Positions 16,689 to 25,450 of a stretch of 64,000 nucleotides of DNA are shown one piece after another. Position 1 is the first letter of the stretch. Every line of letters begins with the position of its first letter. Below the pieces are notes generated by a model. The model was given only the letters and a program-made list of their open reading frames with translations, did no database searches and had not been told where the DNA came from. The DNA comes from Mesorhizobium sp. CA14 (GTDB lineage Bacteria; Pseudomonadota; Alphaproteobacteria; Rhizobiales; Rhizobiaceae). The position numbers were made by a program, and so were the translations under genes. The DNA lies in the NCBI RefSeq assembly GCF_020165195.1, contig NZ_JAIUHR010000028.1, forward strand, positions 28,945 through 92,944, in the 5' to 3' direction.

Positions 16689-17830
16689 GCCATGCCGAGC
16701 CGGTGAAGGTCGAGGTCGGGCTCGGCGATCGCGCCTATGACATATTGATCGGCGCCGGGTTGCTGGCGCGCTCCGGCGAAGAGATCGCGCGCCGCCTTCC
16801 CGGCACCCGCGCGGCCATCGTCACCGACGAGAACGTCGCTGCTGCGCATCTCGACACGCTCAAGGCGGGGCTGCAGAAAGGCGCCATCCAGTCCGCCGTC
16901 ATCACGCTGCCGGCGGGCGAAAAGACCAAGAGTTTCACCCATCTCGAGGAGGTGGTCGACGGCGTGCTTGCGGCAAAGCTTGAACGCCGCGACGTGGTGA
17001 TCGCGCTCGGCGGCGGCGTCATCGGCGACCTTGCCGGCTTTGCGTCGGGCATCGTGCGGCGCGGGATGAATTTCGTGCAGGTACCGACCTCGCTGCTGGC
17101 GCAGGTCGATTCCTCCGTCGGCGGCAAGACGGGCATCAACAGCGCGCGCGGCAAGAACCTCGTCGGCGTCTTCCACCAGCCCAGGCTGGTGCTTGCTGAT
17201 ACCCAAGTGCTCGACACGCTGCCGATCCGCGAGTTCCGTGCCGGCTATGCCGAGCTCGCCAAATACGGGCTGATCGATCGCCCGGCCTTCTTCGCCTGGC
17301 TGGAACAGAACTGGCGGGACGTGTTCGCCGGCGGTCCGGCGCGGGTCGAGGCGATCGCCGAGGCCTGCCGCGCCAAGGCCGATGTCGTCGCCCGCGACGA
17401 GTTCGAGACCGGCGACCGCGCGCTGCTCAATCTCGGCCACACATTCGGCCACGCGCTGGAAGCAGCCACGCAATATGACGGCGCGCGCCTGGTCCATGGC
17501 GAGGGCGTCGCCATCGGCATGGCGCTGGCGCATCGTTTTTCAGCGCGGCTCAACCTGGCGAGCCCGGACGACGCGGAGCGCGTCGAAGCGCATCTGCGCG
17601 CCGTCGGCCTGCCCTGGCGGATGGCCGATATTCCGGGCGACCTGCCGGATGCCGAGGCGCTGCTCGGCTTCATCACCCAGGACAAGAAGGTCTCGCGCGG
17701 CGCGCTGACCTTCATCCTGACGCGCGGCATCGGCCAGTCGTTCATCGCCAAGGACGTGCCGTCCTCGGAAGTGCTCTCCTTCCTCAAATTGAGCCATCCC
17801 GAACGGCTCAAGATGAGCCATCCCAGATGA
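16685..17830 (+). CDS. aroB: 3-dehydroquinate synthase
   Basis: A 381-aa NAD- and metal-dependent enzyme converting DAHP to 3-dehydroquinate, the second shikimate-pathway step. Conserved stretches include ALGGGVIGDLAGF, PTSLLAQVDSSVGGKTG, the metal-ligand LNLGHTFGHALE and HGEGVAIGM. It starts with GTG (GTGA overlap with aroK), so translation is coupled. Its TGA region overlaps the next start by ATGA. The C-terminus ends in a short near-repeat (LSHPER, MSHPR). Confidence 0.95.
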   Translation: MSHAEPVKVEVGLGDRAYDILIGAGLLARSGEEIARRLPGTRAAIVTDENVAAAHLDTLKAGLQKGAIQSAVITLPAGEKTKSFTHLEEVVDGVLAAKLERRDVVIALGGGVIGDLAGFASGIVRRGMNFVQVPTSLLAQVDSSVGGKTGINSARGKNLVGVFHQPRLVLADTQVLDTLPIREFRAGYAELAKYGLIDRPAFFAWLEQNWRDVFAGGPARVEAIAEACRAKADVVARDEFETGDRALLNLGHTFGHALEAATQYDGARLVHGEGVAIGMALAHRFSARLNLASPDDAERVEAHLRAVGLPWRMADIPGDLPDAEALLGFITQDKKVSRGALTFILTRGIGQSFIAKDVPSSEVLSFLKLSHPERLKMSHPR

Positions 17831-18720
17831 CCGGCGCCGGCTGGATCGTCGCCGCCGTCCTTGCCGTCATCGTGCTTTCGGCGCTTCTGTTCCGCGCCCG
17901 GTTGCTTGCCGCTTTCGGCTACGCGCTGCGGCCGCTCGAGCCGCATCGGACCGAGCGCAACGGCAAGGACGAAGACAGCGACGATGCCCGCCGCGACGGC
18001 GCGGCTGCCGGTGAAGAGCGCAATCGGCTTGAGGGTCTCTTCGACCTCGATGAACTCGAAGTGTCGGACATCATGGTCCACCGCACCAATATGCGCTCGG
18101 TCAATGCCGATAATGCGCCCGAGGCGGTGGTGCGCGAAATCCTGCAGAGCCCGCACACCCGCATGCCGCTGTGGAAGGGTTCGCTCGACAACATCGTCGG
18201 CGTGCTGCACGCGAAGGATCTGCTGAGAGCCCTCAACGAGGTCGGCAACGACTTTTCGCGGATCGACGTGATGAAGATCGCGGCGAAGCCGTGGTTCGTG
18301 CCGGACACCACGACATTGCAGGAACAGCTCAACGCCTTTCTGCGGCGCAAGGCGCATTTCGCCATCGTCGTCGACGAATATGGCGAGGTCGAAGGACTGG
18401 TGACGCTGGAAGACATCATCGAGGAAATCGTCGGCGAGATCGCCGACGAGCACGACATCGACATGCAGGGCGTGAAGAAGGAGGCCGACGGCTCGGTCGT
18501 TGTCGACGGCACGGTGCCGATCCGCGACTTGAACCGCGCGCTCGACTGGGATCTGCCCGACGAGGAGGCGACGACGATCGCCGGTCTCGTCATCCACGAG
18601 ACGCAATCGATCCCTGAGGAGAAGCAGGCTTTTACGTTCCACGGCAAGCGCTTCGTCGTCATGAAACGCGACAAGAACCGCATTGCGAGGCTGAGGATAC
18701 GTCCGGCCAACGAGGGCTAG
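17827..18720 (+). CDS. CBS-pair/CorC_HlyC protein without DUF21
   Basis: A 297-aa protein. One membrane helix (about residues 5-22) is followed by a charged linker (about 40-68). Then come a CBS-domain pair (about 78-200; GLFDLDELEVSDIMVHR, LVTLEDIIEEIVGEI) and a CorC_HlyC domain (about 215-292). Rhizobial homologues I know of in this place are about 430 residues with a four-helix DUF21/CNNM domain at the N-terminus; here that domain is missing though the frame is intact. Full-length relatives are linked to Mg/Co efflux. A transport role is doubtful without DUF21. It overlaps aroB by 4 bp. Confidence 0.82.
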   Translation: MTGAGWIVAAVLAVIVLSALLFRARLLAAFGYALRPLEPHRTERNGKDEDSDDARRDGAAAGEERNRLEGLFDLDELEVSDIMVHRTNMRSVNADNAPEAVVREILQSPHTRMPLWKGSLDNIVGVLHAKDLLRALNEVGNDFSRIDVMKIAAKPWFVPDTTTLQEQLNAFLRRKAHFAIVVDEYGEVEGLVTLEDIIEEIVGEIADEHDIDMQGVKKEADGSVVVDGTVPIRDLNRALDWDLPDEEATTIAGLVIHETQSIPEEKQAFTFHGKRFVVMKRDKNRIARLRIRPANEG

Positions 18721-18753
18721 GTGTGTTGAAAATCAGGTGATGCCGGCCTGCCA

Positions 18754-18851
18754 GAGCATGATCCCAAAAAGTGGGAACCGGTTTTCGGAGAAGATCATGC
18801 TCCAACAAAGAGTTGGATCAGGATGGCGATTCAATGAAACGTCATCCTGAT
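18754..18851. repeat. Double-hairpin intergenic repeat, family B
   Basis: Two stacked dyads: GAGCATGATC / GATCATGCTC (18754-18763 and 18793-18802), then ATCAGGATG / CATCCTGAT (18817-18825 and 18843-18851). Between the first arms is CCCAAAAAGTGGGAACCGGTTTTCGG, typical of a dispersed Mesorhizobium repeat. It lies between the convergent CBS-protein and spoVR genes. Confidence 0.7.
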
Positions 18852-18871
18852 CTGATGACGGCCTGCGAATC

Positions 18872-20419
18872 TTAGAGTTCCTTGGTCCAGCGCTCGGAGA
18901 GCATTGCGCCGGTTCCGCCGTCGATTGCGGCCAGGCTGACGTCGTAGCCCCAGAGGTTGCGGACATGTCGCAGCGTTGCATCGCGGCTTTCACCCTCGAG
19001 CATGACGCCGTCCTTCACCGTGTGCTGAAGCCGCAGGTGCCGATCGCCCAGAAGGTCGACGTCGACCACCTGGATGTCGGGGCGACTTGCCCCGATATCG
19101 TAGCTTTGCGCCAATGCCGACCGTATCTTGGCATAGCCACGCTCATTGTGGATCGAGGCGACTTCGTAATGCGGCTCGTCGGCGCCGTCGGCCAGCACGA
19201 ACAGCCGCCATTTGCGGATCAGCGCCGGGCTCAGATACTGGCGGATGAAGGATTCGTCGCGGTGGTTGGCCCAGGCGTCTAGCAGGGTGTCGCGCCAGTC
19301 GCCGCGGCCGGCGATGTCGGGAAACCAGTCGCGGTCCTCGGCAGTCGGCGCGGTCGAGATGCGCTGGATGTCCTGCATCATGTCGAGACCCAGCGCATAG
19401 GGATTGATGCCGGAAAAGCGCGGGTCGTCATAGGCCGGCTGAAAGACCACATTCGAGTGGTTGCGCAAGATCTCGAGCATGGCGCCTTCGCTGATACGGC
19501 CACGGTCGAAAAGCGTGTTCATGAGCGTGTAATGCACGAAGGTGGCGCAGCCTTCGTTCATCACCTGGGTTTGCCGCTGCGGGTAAAAATATTGCGCGAT
19601 GACCCGCACGATCCTGACGATCTCGCGCTGCCAGGGCTCGAGGATGAGGCTGTTCTTCTCGAGGAAATAGAGCAGGTTTTCCTCCGGCAGATGGAGCGAT
19701 TTCTTGCGCTCGGCCGCATCCTCGTCAATGCCTGTTTTGGTCTCGCCGCTCTCTTGCGGAGGCGGCAGTGTTCGCCAGAGATCGTTGAAGGAACGCTCCT
19801 CGTATTCCAGGCGCTCGCGAAGCCCTTCGCGCTGCTGCTCGGACGACAGTCTCGGCGGCCGGTGATAGCGGAACACACCCTGCTCCATCAGCGCGTGGGC
19901 TGAGTCCAGGATCGCTTCCACGGCCGCCAGGCCATGCCGTTCCTCGCATCGGGCTATGTAGCTCTTGGCAAAATCCAGATAGCTCAAAATGCCGCCGGCA
20001 TCGGTCCATTGCCGGAAGAGATGATTGTTCTTGAAAAAATGGTTGTGCCCAAGCGCGGCATGGGCGGTCACCAGGGCCTGCAGGGCCATGGTGTTCTCTT
20101 CCATGAGGTAGACGATGCAGGGATTGGAGTTGATGACCAGCTCATAGGCCAGACCGCGCGCGCCCTTGCGGTAAAGAAGCTCGTCGTAGAGGAAACGCTT
20201 GCCGAATGACCAATGCCGGTACATCAGCGGCATGCCGACCGAAGAATAGGCGTCGAGCATCTGCTCGGAAGAGATGACCTCCATCTGCACCGGATAGATG
20301 TCGAGTCGAAGCTCTTCGAGGCCGAGCGCTTCGATCTCGTCATAGACGCGGGACAGTTTCGCAAAATTCCAGTCAGACCCGGAAAACAACAGTTCGGATT
20401 TGCGCGCCTGGCTGACCAT
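18872..20419 (-). CDS. SpoVR family protein
   Basis: A 515-aa cytosolic protein of the SpoVR/YcgB family. Recognisable blocks are ELRLDIYPVQMEVI, LVINSNPCIVYLMEENTM, ALGHNHFFKNN, FYPQRQTQVMNEGCATFVHY and INPYALGLDMMQDI. The His/Glu-rich segments hint at a metalloprotein, but its activity is unknown. In proteobacteria it accompanies PrkA and YhbH and is induced in stationary phase or nitrogen starvation. It is the last gene of the three-gene minus-strand operon, 28 bp after yhbH. Confidence 0.93.
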   Translation of the reverse strand: MVSQARKSELLFSGSDWNFAKLSRVYDEIEALGLEELRLDIYPVQMEVISSEQMLDAYSSVGMPLMYRHWSFGKRFLYDELLYRKGARGLAYELVINSNPCIVYLMEENTMALQALVTAHAALGHNHFFKNNHLFRQWTDAGGILSYLDFAKSYIARCEERHGLAAVEAILDSAHALMEQGVFRYHRPPRLSSEQQREGLRERLEYEERSFNDLWRTLPPPQESGETKTGIDEDAAERKKSLHLPEENLLYFLEKNSLILEPWQREIVRIVRVIAQYFYPQRQTQVMNEGCATFVHYTLMNTLFDRGRISEGAMLEILRNHSNVVFQPAYDDPRFSGINPYALGLDMMQDIQRISTAPTAEDRDWFPDIAGRGDWRDTLLDAWANHRDESFIRQYLSPALIRKWRLFVLADGADEPHYEVASIHNERGYAKIRSALAQSYDIGASRPDIQVVDVDLLGDRHLRLQHTVKDGVMLEGESRDATLRHVRNLWGYDVSLAAIDGGTGAMLSERWTKEL

Positions 20420-20447
20420 CGGCCTGTGTCCCTTCGACCCTCAGTCC

Positions 20448-21758
20448 TCAAGCGCTCTTGCGCAGATCAGGTTGCCTGGCGAAGAGCTCGCGGAAGACCG
20501 GGTAAATGTCGGCCGGCGCAGCGATGCGCCTCATCTGGAAGTTCGGCCATTTCCCGTCGACGGCGTTGTAGGCCCGCCAGAGCGACGTTCCGTTCTCGGT
20601 CGAGCCGAAAATATGGCTTTCCCGCTCGTCGATGATCTCCACATAGGCGAAATACTGGCAAAGCCGCATGAGCTTGCGGTCGAGCAGTTCTATGCAGCGC
20701 TCGGAATCGGTGGCGAAATTGTCGCCGTCGGAAGCCTGGGCGGCGTAGATGTTCCATTCGGCGACCGGATAGCGTTCTTCGATGATGCGGTGCATTTCCT
20801 CGAGCGCGGTTGAGACGACGGTGCCGCCGCTTTCGGTGTGGTAGAAGAATGTATGTTCGTCCACCTCCTTGGCTTCGTGGGTGTGGCGGATGAAGACGAC
20901 TTCGGTGCGTTCGTAACGGCGCGTCAGGAAGAGATGCAGCAGCACGAAGAAGCGTTTGGCCAGATCCTTCTCGCGCTCTCCCATCGAGCCGGAAACGTCC
21001 ATCAGGCAGAACATGACCGCGCTCGCATTGGGCACGGGCTGGGGATCGAAGCGATTGAAACGGATATCGACGGGATCGACATAGGCAATGCGCCTGCGCC
21101 GGCGCTCCAGCCGTTCAAACGCCTCGCGCAGGGCGGCGATGCTTTCACTTACCGCCGCGCTGGCCGGCTTCGCTTCCAACTCGGCGATCTGCTGGGCGAT
21201 CGCATCGAGCTCCGCCTCTTTGGGGCGTCTCAGCGCGATGCGCCGCCCGTGGCTGTTGCGCATCGTGCGTCCGACATTGATGTTGGTCGGCGCTCCGCTT
21301 GCGCTGAAGCCCGCCCGTCTCGGCTTGAAGCTCAGTATCTGCTTGAGATTGAGCTTGACCAGATCCGGCAGTTCGAGGTCTTCGAAAAAAAGATCGAGCA
21401 CTTCCTCGCGCGACAGCACAAAGCGAAAGTCGTCCTCGGATGCCGTGGTTCCCGGGGCCGATCCGTAGCCTCCGCCGCCGCCCGGCTTGGCGATAAGATC
21501 GCCGGGGCTGAACGTCCGGTTGCCGGGCAGGATATGCTGGCGCCGGCCGGTTTCCTTGTCGTTGCCGAAGGTCGGTTCGTTGATACCCTTGCGAGGCATC
21601 GGCACGGCGTGCTCGCGGTCGACGTCGGCGATGCGGCCTGTCCGGACGTGGTCGCGCACGCTGCGCTTGAGGTCTTCGCGCGCGCGCCTGAGGAAGCGCT
21701 GGCGATTGCCCAGGCTCTTGTCCTTCGGATTGAGGCGGCGGTCGATGAAGATCGGCAT
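20448..21758 (-). CDS. YeaH/YhbH family protein (DUF444)
   Basis: A 436-aa DUF444 protein. The N-terminus MPIFIDRRLNPKDKSLGNRQRF is diagnostic. A Gly-rich region (GGGGGYGSA) lies near residue 95. The C-terminal half is a von Willebrand A-like domain with the metal-site motif DVSGSMGE near residue 255. It is the partner of the PrkA kinase in this conserved operon and a likely scaffold or phosphorylation target. It follows prkA by 19 bp. Confidence 0.93.
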   Translation of the reverse strand: MPIFIDRRLNPKDKSLGNRQRFLRRAREDLKRSVRDHVRTGRIADVDREHAVPMPRKGINEPTFGNDKETGRRQHILPGNRTFSPGDLIAKPGGGGGYGSAPGTTASEDDFRFVLSREEVLDLFFEDLELPDLVKLNLKQILSFKPRRAGFSASGAPTNINVGRTMRNSHGRRIALRRPKEAELDAIAQQIAELEAKPASAAVSESIAALREAFERLERRRRRIAYVDPVDIRFNRFDPQPVPNASAVMFCLMDVSGSMGEREKDLAKRFFVLLHLFLTRRYERTEVVFIRHTHEAKEVDEHTFFYHTESGGTVVSTALEEMHRIIEERYPVAEWNIYAAQASDGDNFATDSERCIELLDRKLMRLCQYFAYVEIIDERESHIFGSTENGTSLWRAYNAVDGKWPNFQMRRIAAPADIYPVFRELFARQPDLRKSA

Positions 21759-21777
21759 GGAACCGTCCCGGCTTTGT

Positions 21778-23727
21778 TCAGCCCGCCTTGTTCACGCGCA
21801 TGTACCAGTCGACCAGCCGTCGCACCTGCCGCTGAGTGTAGCCGCGCTCCACCATGCGCTGGACGAATTCGTTGTGCCGCTTCTCCGTTACGCTGTCCTG
21901 CTTGGAGCCGAAGCTGATCACCGGCAGCAAGTCCTCGACCTGACCGAACATGCGCTTCTCGATGACCTCGCGAAGCTTTTCATAGCTCGTCCAGGAGGGA
22001 TTGCGGCCATGGTTGCGCGCCCGGGCGCGCAAGGTGAATTTGACCACTTCGTTGCGGAAGTCCTTCGGATTGGCGATGCCGGCGGGTTTTTCGACCTGCG
22101 ACAATTCCTTGTCCAAGACCTCGCGGTTGAGGATCTGGCCGGTGTCGGGGTCCTTGTAATCCTGATCCTCGATCCAGGCGTCCGCATAGGCGATGTAGCG
22201 GTCGAACAGGTTCTGACCGTACTCGCTGTAGGATTCCAGATAGGCCTTCTGGATCTCGTGTCCGATGAACTCGGCGTAGCGCGTCGCGAGCTCCGACTTG
22301 ATGAATTCGAGATAGGCGGCCTCGGTCTCCTTCGGGAATTGCTCGCGCTTGATCGCCTCCTCGAGGATGTACATCAGATGCACCGGGTCGGCGGCGACCT
22401 CCTTGGTGTCGTAGTTGAAGGTCTGCGACAGGATCTTGAAGGCGAAGCGGGTGCTGACCCCGGTCATGCCTTCGTCGACGCCGGCGGCATCGCGATATTC
22501 CTGGACGGACTTCGCCTTCGGGTCGATTTCCTTGAGGTTCTCGCCGTCATAGGCGCGCATCTTGGTGTAGAGCGGCGAGTTCTCATGTTCGGCAAGGCGG
22601 GTCGAGACGGTGAAGCGGCTGAGAATGTCCAGCACCTCCGGCGCGCAGGGACTGTTTGCCAACTCGCTTTCGCGCAGCAGCTTTTCGTAGATCTGCCGTT
22701 CCTCGGTGATGCGCAGGCAATAGGGAACCTTGACCACGAGGATGCGGTCGAGGAAGGCCTCGTTGTTCTTGTTGTTCTTGAACTGCTGCCATTCCGACTC
22801 GTTGGAATGGGCGACGACGATGCCCTGATAGGGGAAGGCGCCGAAATTCTCGGTGCCGTTGTAGCTGCCTTCCTGGGTTGCCGTCAGCAACGGGTGCAGT
22901 ACCTTGATGGGCGCCTTGAACATCTCGACGAATTCGAGCAGGCCCTGCGTCGTCCGGTTGAGGCCGCCGCTGTAGGAGTAGGCGTCCGGGTCGGACTGGC
23001 TGAAGTGCTCCAACTGTCTGATGTCGACCTTGCCGACCAGGGCCGAGACGTCCTGATTGTTCTCGTCGCCGGGCTCGGTCTTGGCGATGGCGATCTGGCG
23101 CAGCCGCGACGGCGTCAGCTTGACGACGCTGAATTTGGAGATGTCGCCCGACAACTCGTCGAGGCGCTTGGCCGCCCAGGGCGAGATCAGCCCGTTCAGG
23201 CGGCGGCGGGCGATGCCGTATTTGTCTTCCAGCAGGTCGCCCATGCGATCGGGATGGAAAAGGCCAAGCGGCGACTCGAAGATCGGGCTGATCTGGTTGC
23301 CTACCTTGAGCGTGTAGATCGGCCGCTCTTCCATCAGCTTTTTCAGCCGTTCGGCGAGCGAGGATTTGCCGCCGCCGACCGGACCGAGGAGATACAGGAT
23401 CTGCTTGCGTTCCTCGAGGCCTTGCGAGGCGTAGCGGAAATATCCGGCGATGCGCTCGATCGTATCCTCCATCCCGTAGAAGTCGGAGAAGGAGGGATAG
23501 ACCTTGATGGTGCGGTTGGAGAAAATGCGACCGAGCCGCTCGTCCTTGCTGGTGTCGACCAGGTTCGGCTCACCGATGGCCTCGACCATGCGTTCGGGCG
23601 CCGACGCATACATGGATTTGTCTTCGCGGCAGGCCAGTAGATATTGCTGTAAGCTGATCTCTTCCTGGGCCGCGTTGGAATAAATCTCCGAAAACAGATC
23701 GAAGACGTCTGATTGGTTCTCGCGCAT
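21778..23727 (-). CDS. prkA: PrkA serine protein kinase (YeaG type)
   Basis: A 649-aa protein with an AAA-like N-terminal domain (Walker A GPVGGGKSSL near residue 115; then the FPYQGIVVAHSNESEW region) and a C-terminal kinase-like domain. Studied homologues autophosphorylate and act in stationary-phase, stress or nitrogen-starvation responses. The N-terminus (FDLFSEIYSNAAQEEISLQQYL) is intact and the length is normal. It heads the prkA-yhbH-spoVR operon. A perfect 8-bp hairpin (23742-23766) sits just upstream of its ribosome site. Confidence 0.94.
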   Translation of the reverse strand: MRENQSDVFDLFSEIYSNAAQEEISLQQYLLACREDKSMYASAPERMVEAIGEPNLVDTSKDERLGRIFSNRTIKVYPSFSDFYGMEDTIERIAGYFRYASQGLEERKQILYLLGPVGGGKSSLAERLKKLMEERPIYTLKVGNQISPIFESPLGLFHPDRMGDLLEDKYGIARRRLNGLISPWAAKRLDELSGDISKFSVVKLTPSRLRQIAIAKTEPGDENNQDVSALVGKVDIRQLEHFSQSDPDAYSYSGGLNRTTQGLLEFVEMFKAPIKVLHPLLTATQEGSYNGTENFGAFPYQGIVVAHSNESEWQQFKNNKNNEAFLDRILVVKVPYCLRITEERQIYEKLLRESELANSPCAPEVLDILSRFTVSTRLAEHENSPLYTKMRAYDGENLKEIDPKAKSVQEYRDAAGVDEGMTGVSTRFAFKILSQTFNYDTKEVAADPVHLMYILEEAIKREQFPKETEAAYLEFIKSELATRYAEFIGHEIQKAYLESYSEYGQNLFDRYIAYADAWIEDQDYKDPDTGQILNREVLDKELSQVEKPAGIANPKDFRNEVVKFTLRARARNHGRNPSWTSYEKLREVIEKRMFGQVEDLLPVISFGSKQDSVTEKRHNEFVQRMVERGYTQRQVRRLVDWYMRVNKAG

Positions 23728-24220
23728 GGTGCTTTGCCTCGGAGCCGATGGGCTGCCAATCGGCTCATCGCTGCATCAACTGCCGGAAAGCGCTGTTTGT
23801 TCCCTTCATATGAAGGATAGCGCATGCAATCTGACATTGACCCGTTTAGATGCCCGATGCGGCCGAATTGCTCGCCTTGGAAAATACGTGGTGATTGCCG
23901 CCGGAGCTTCAAGGGCCGGATTTGGTTTGCGCCTCACAAGTTGTCGTTATTGATGCTTAATCCAGGCGCGCGGCGCGCTTCTGCGCGCTGCCGCCGCAAT
24001 CTGGCCGCAGATGATGATGGCGATCGATTGACGCAGCTTCATCGCGGCATGGCTGGCGGCGCTGTTGCCAGGAGGGCGCGTCAGCCACCGGGTGTTCGGG
24101 CAAGGTCACGCTGTTCGACGGCAGCGCCTATACGCATATGTCGATCTATCGCGATTTCGGTCAGGACGGCGACGTCTTGACCGCGGCGCCTTGGCGTTTC
24201 TCAAGGCGACGGTCGGCTGA
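23728..24220. other. Gap between prkA and bolA with possible gene remnant
   Basis: About 490 bp without a convincing gene. Near 24105-24225 on the plus strand a frame reads GKVTLFDGSAYTHMSIYRDF and continues. A one-base shift near its end would give ALAFLKATVG and a stop, as if it were the 3' part of a decayed gene. I do not recognise the family. The stretch at 23965-23990 is a GC-rich run of GCGCGC that may fold. Confidence 0.3.
23742..23766 (-). promoter_or_regulatory. Hairpin in prkA leader
   Basis: GAGCCGAT and ATCGGCTC pair perfectly (8 bp, 9-nt loop). The hairpin ends about 14 bases before the prkA ATG, next to the CGAGG ribosome site. It could influence translation of the stress kinase operon. 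Confidence 0.4.
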
Positions 24221-24523
24221 CTACCAGCGCGTCTTCTCGCCCGGTGCCGCCGGCTCGATCGCCAGCGCATGCACGCCGGCTTTCAATTCATCGGCCAGCA
24301 ATTCGTTGACGGCGCGGTGACGCTCGACGCGGCTCATGCCCGCAAAGGCGGCCGAGACGACACGGACGCGGAAATGCGTCTCGCCGGTGCCGTCGAAGTT
24401 GGTCTCGTGACCGTGCTCGACGTGATGATGGCCGGCATGAAGATGGCTTTCGTTGATGACGGCGAGCCGTTCGGGCGAAAATGCCGCTTTCAGCTTGTTT
24501 TCCATCGTCGACTGTATGGACAT
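24221..24523 (-). CDS. bolA: BolA family protein
   Basis: A 100-aa BolA protein. Residues about 8-95 show the family pattern: KLKAAFSPERLAVINESHLH, HFRVRVVSAAFAGMSRVERHR and VHALAIEPAAPG. A His-rich loop (HAGHHHVEHGHE) follows the first helix. BolA proteins bind monothiol glutaredoxins and [2Fe-2S] clusters and influence stress and iron responses. ATG 24523 is chosen since an upstream extension is unlike BolA. It is divergent from the J-domain gene, with tandem repeats between them. Confidence 0.9.
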   Translation of the reverse strand: MSIQSTMENKLKAAFSPERLAVINESHLHAGHHHVEHGHETNFDGTGETHFRVRVVSAAFAGMSRVERHRAVNELLADELKAGVHALAIEPAAPGEKTRW

Positions 24524-24542
24524 CCGGGCTTCCCTTCCCCAC

Positions 24543-24617
24543 TTGACGGCCATAGCCGCAAGTTGTTGACGGCATGGCCGCAACTTACCTGCGGCACAGC
24601 CGCAAAATCTTGAATTT
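24543..24617. repeat. Three tandem ~22-bp direct repeats between bolA and J-domain gene
   Basis: GCCGCAA occurs at 24555-24561, 24577-24583 and 24599-24605, spaced exactly 22 bp. The flanks repeat too: TTGACGGC at 24543 and 24566, and ATAGCC / ATGGCC / ACAGCC. Spacing of about two helix turns places the copies on one DNA face. They lie 20-95 bp upstream of the bolA start. Confidence 0.6.
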
Positions 24618-24703
24618 CGACCGCTTTTAAGCCGCGATTCAGCGGTTAGGGCGATCATCGGCGAAATGTCAATTCTTGTTTCGCAGGTGCGAACAGCCCA
24701 TAA

Positions 24704-25327
24704 ATGGGTGAGATGAAAGCGTATCCCAAATATTTCGAGAAAATTCGAATCCGGCCGGAAAAGGACGCGGAGCTGAAGTCGCGCGCGCCGATCTGCCAGT
24801 GGGACGGCTGCAACGAGGCCGGCACGCATCGGGCGCCTGTCGGTCGCCTCAAGGAGGGCGAGTATTTCCGCTTCTGCTTCGAGCATGTGCGCGAATACAA
24901 CAAGGGCTTCAACTACTTCTCCGGCGTGTCGGACAGCGAGATCGCGCGCTTCCAGAAAGAGGCGCTGACCGGCCACAGGCCGACATGGCGCATGGGCGCC
25001 AATGGCGGCGGGCCGCGCTCGGCGCCGGATTTCGCGCAGCAGCGCTCAGGTCGCGCCGGCTACTACAACCGCATGCGCGATCCGTTCAACCTGTTCGGCT
25101 CGGGCGCGCGCGAGCCGCGCGAGCGCAAGGCAAAGCCGCTTGAGGCCAAGGCGCTGGAAACGCTTGGCCTTGACACAAAGGCGACTGGCCAGGACATCAA
25201 GGCGCGTTATAAGGAATTGGTAAAGCGCCACCACCCGGATGCAAATGGCGGCGACAGAGGTTCGGAAGACCGGTTACGCGATGTGCTCCAGGCCTATCGC
25301 GTGCTCAAGCAGGCAGGATTGTGCTGA
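24704..25327 (+). CDS. J-domain (DnaJ-like) protein
   Basis: A 207-aa protein. The C-terminal ~60 residues are a J domain (ALETLGLDTKATGQDIKARY with HHPDANGG, the HPD being the DnaK-stimulating motif). The N-terminal ~80 residues carry Cys at ICQWDGC and FCFEHV, possibly a small metal site. This architecture is common upstream of cobS in rhizobia; the client is unknown. ATG 24713 is an alternative start three codons later. It precedes cobS in the same direction by about 120 bp. Confidence 0.85.
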   Translation: MGEMKAYPKYFEKIRIRPEKDAELKSRAPICQWDGCNEAGTHRAPVGRLKEGEYFRFCFEHVREYNKGFNYFSGVSDSEIARFQKEALTGHRPTWRMGANGGGPRSAPDFAQQRSGRAGYYNRMRDPFNLFGSGAREPRERKAKPLEAKALETLGLDTKATGQDIKARYKELVKRHHPDANGGDRGSEDRLRDVLQAYRVLKQAGLC

Positions 25328-25450
25328 GCGGCCCTACGGTCCGTGTCGTTTTCCAACTTTCATAAGGTTGGAAAAGGCTCTAAGACCGCCCCCGGACAAA
25401 ATCGATTGCCGGCGAAACGCGGCGTTTCGCCCGTGGAGACGTTGATAGAG

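Noticed and set aside
21487..23640. Very long open frame on the plus strand opposite prkA
   Set aside because: The minus-strand frame encodes a full PrkA with all motifs. High GC at third positions opens antisense frames. The plus frame has no recognisable domain.
24543..24617. CRISPR array
   Set aside because: Only three imperfect units without spacers, and no cas genes in the window.
25328..25450. Cobalamin riboswitch upstream of cobS
   Set aside because: No B12-box-like sequence is visible; the gap is short and follows the J-domain gene.
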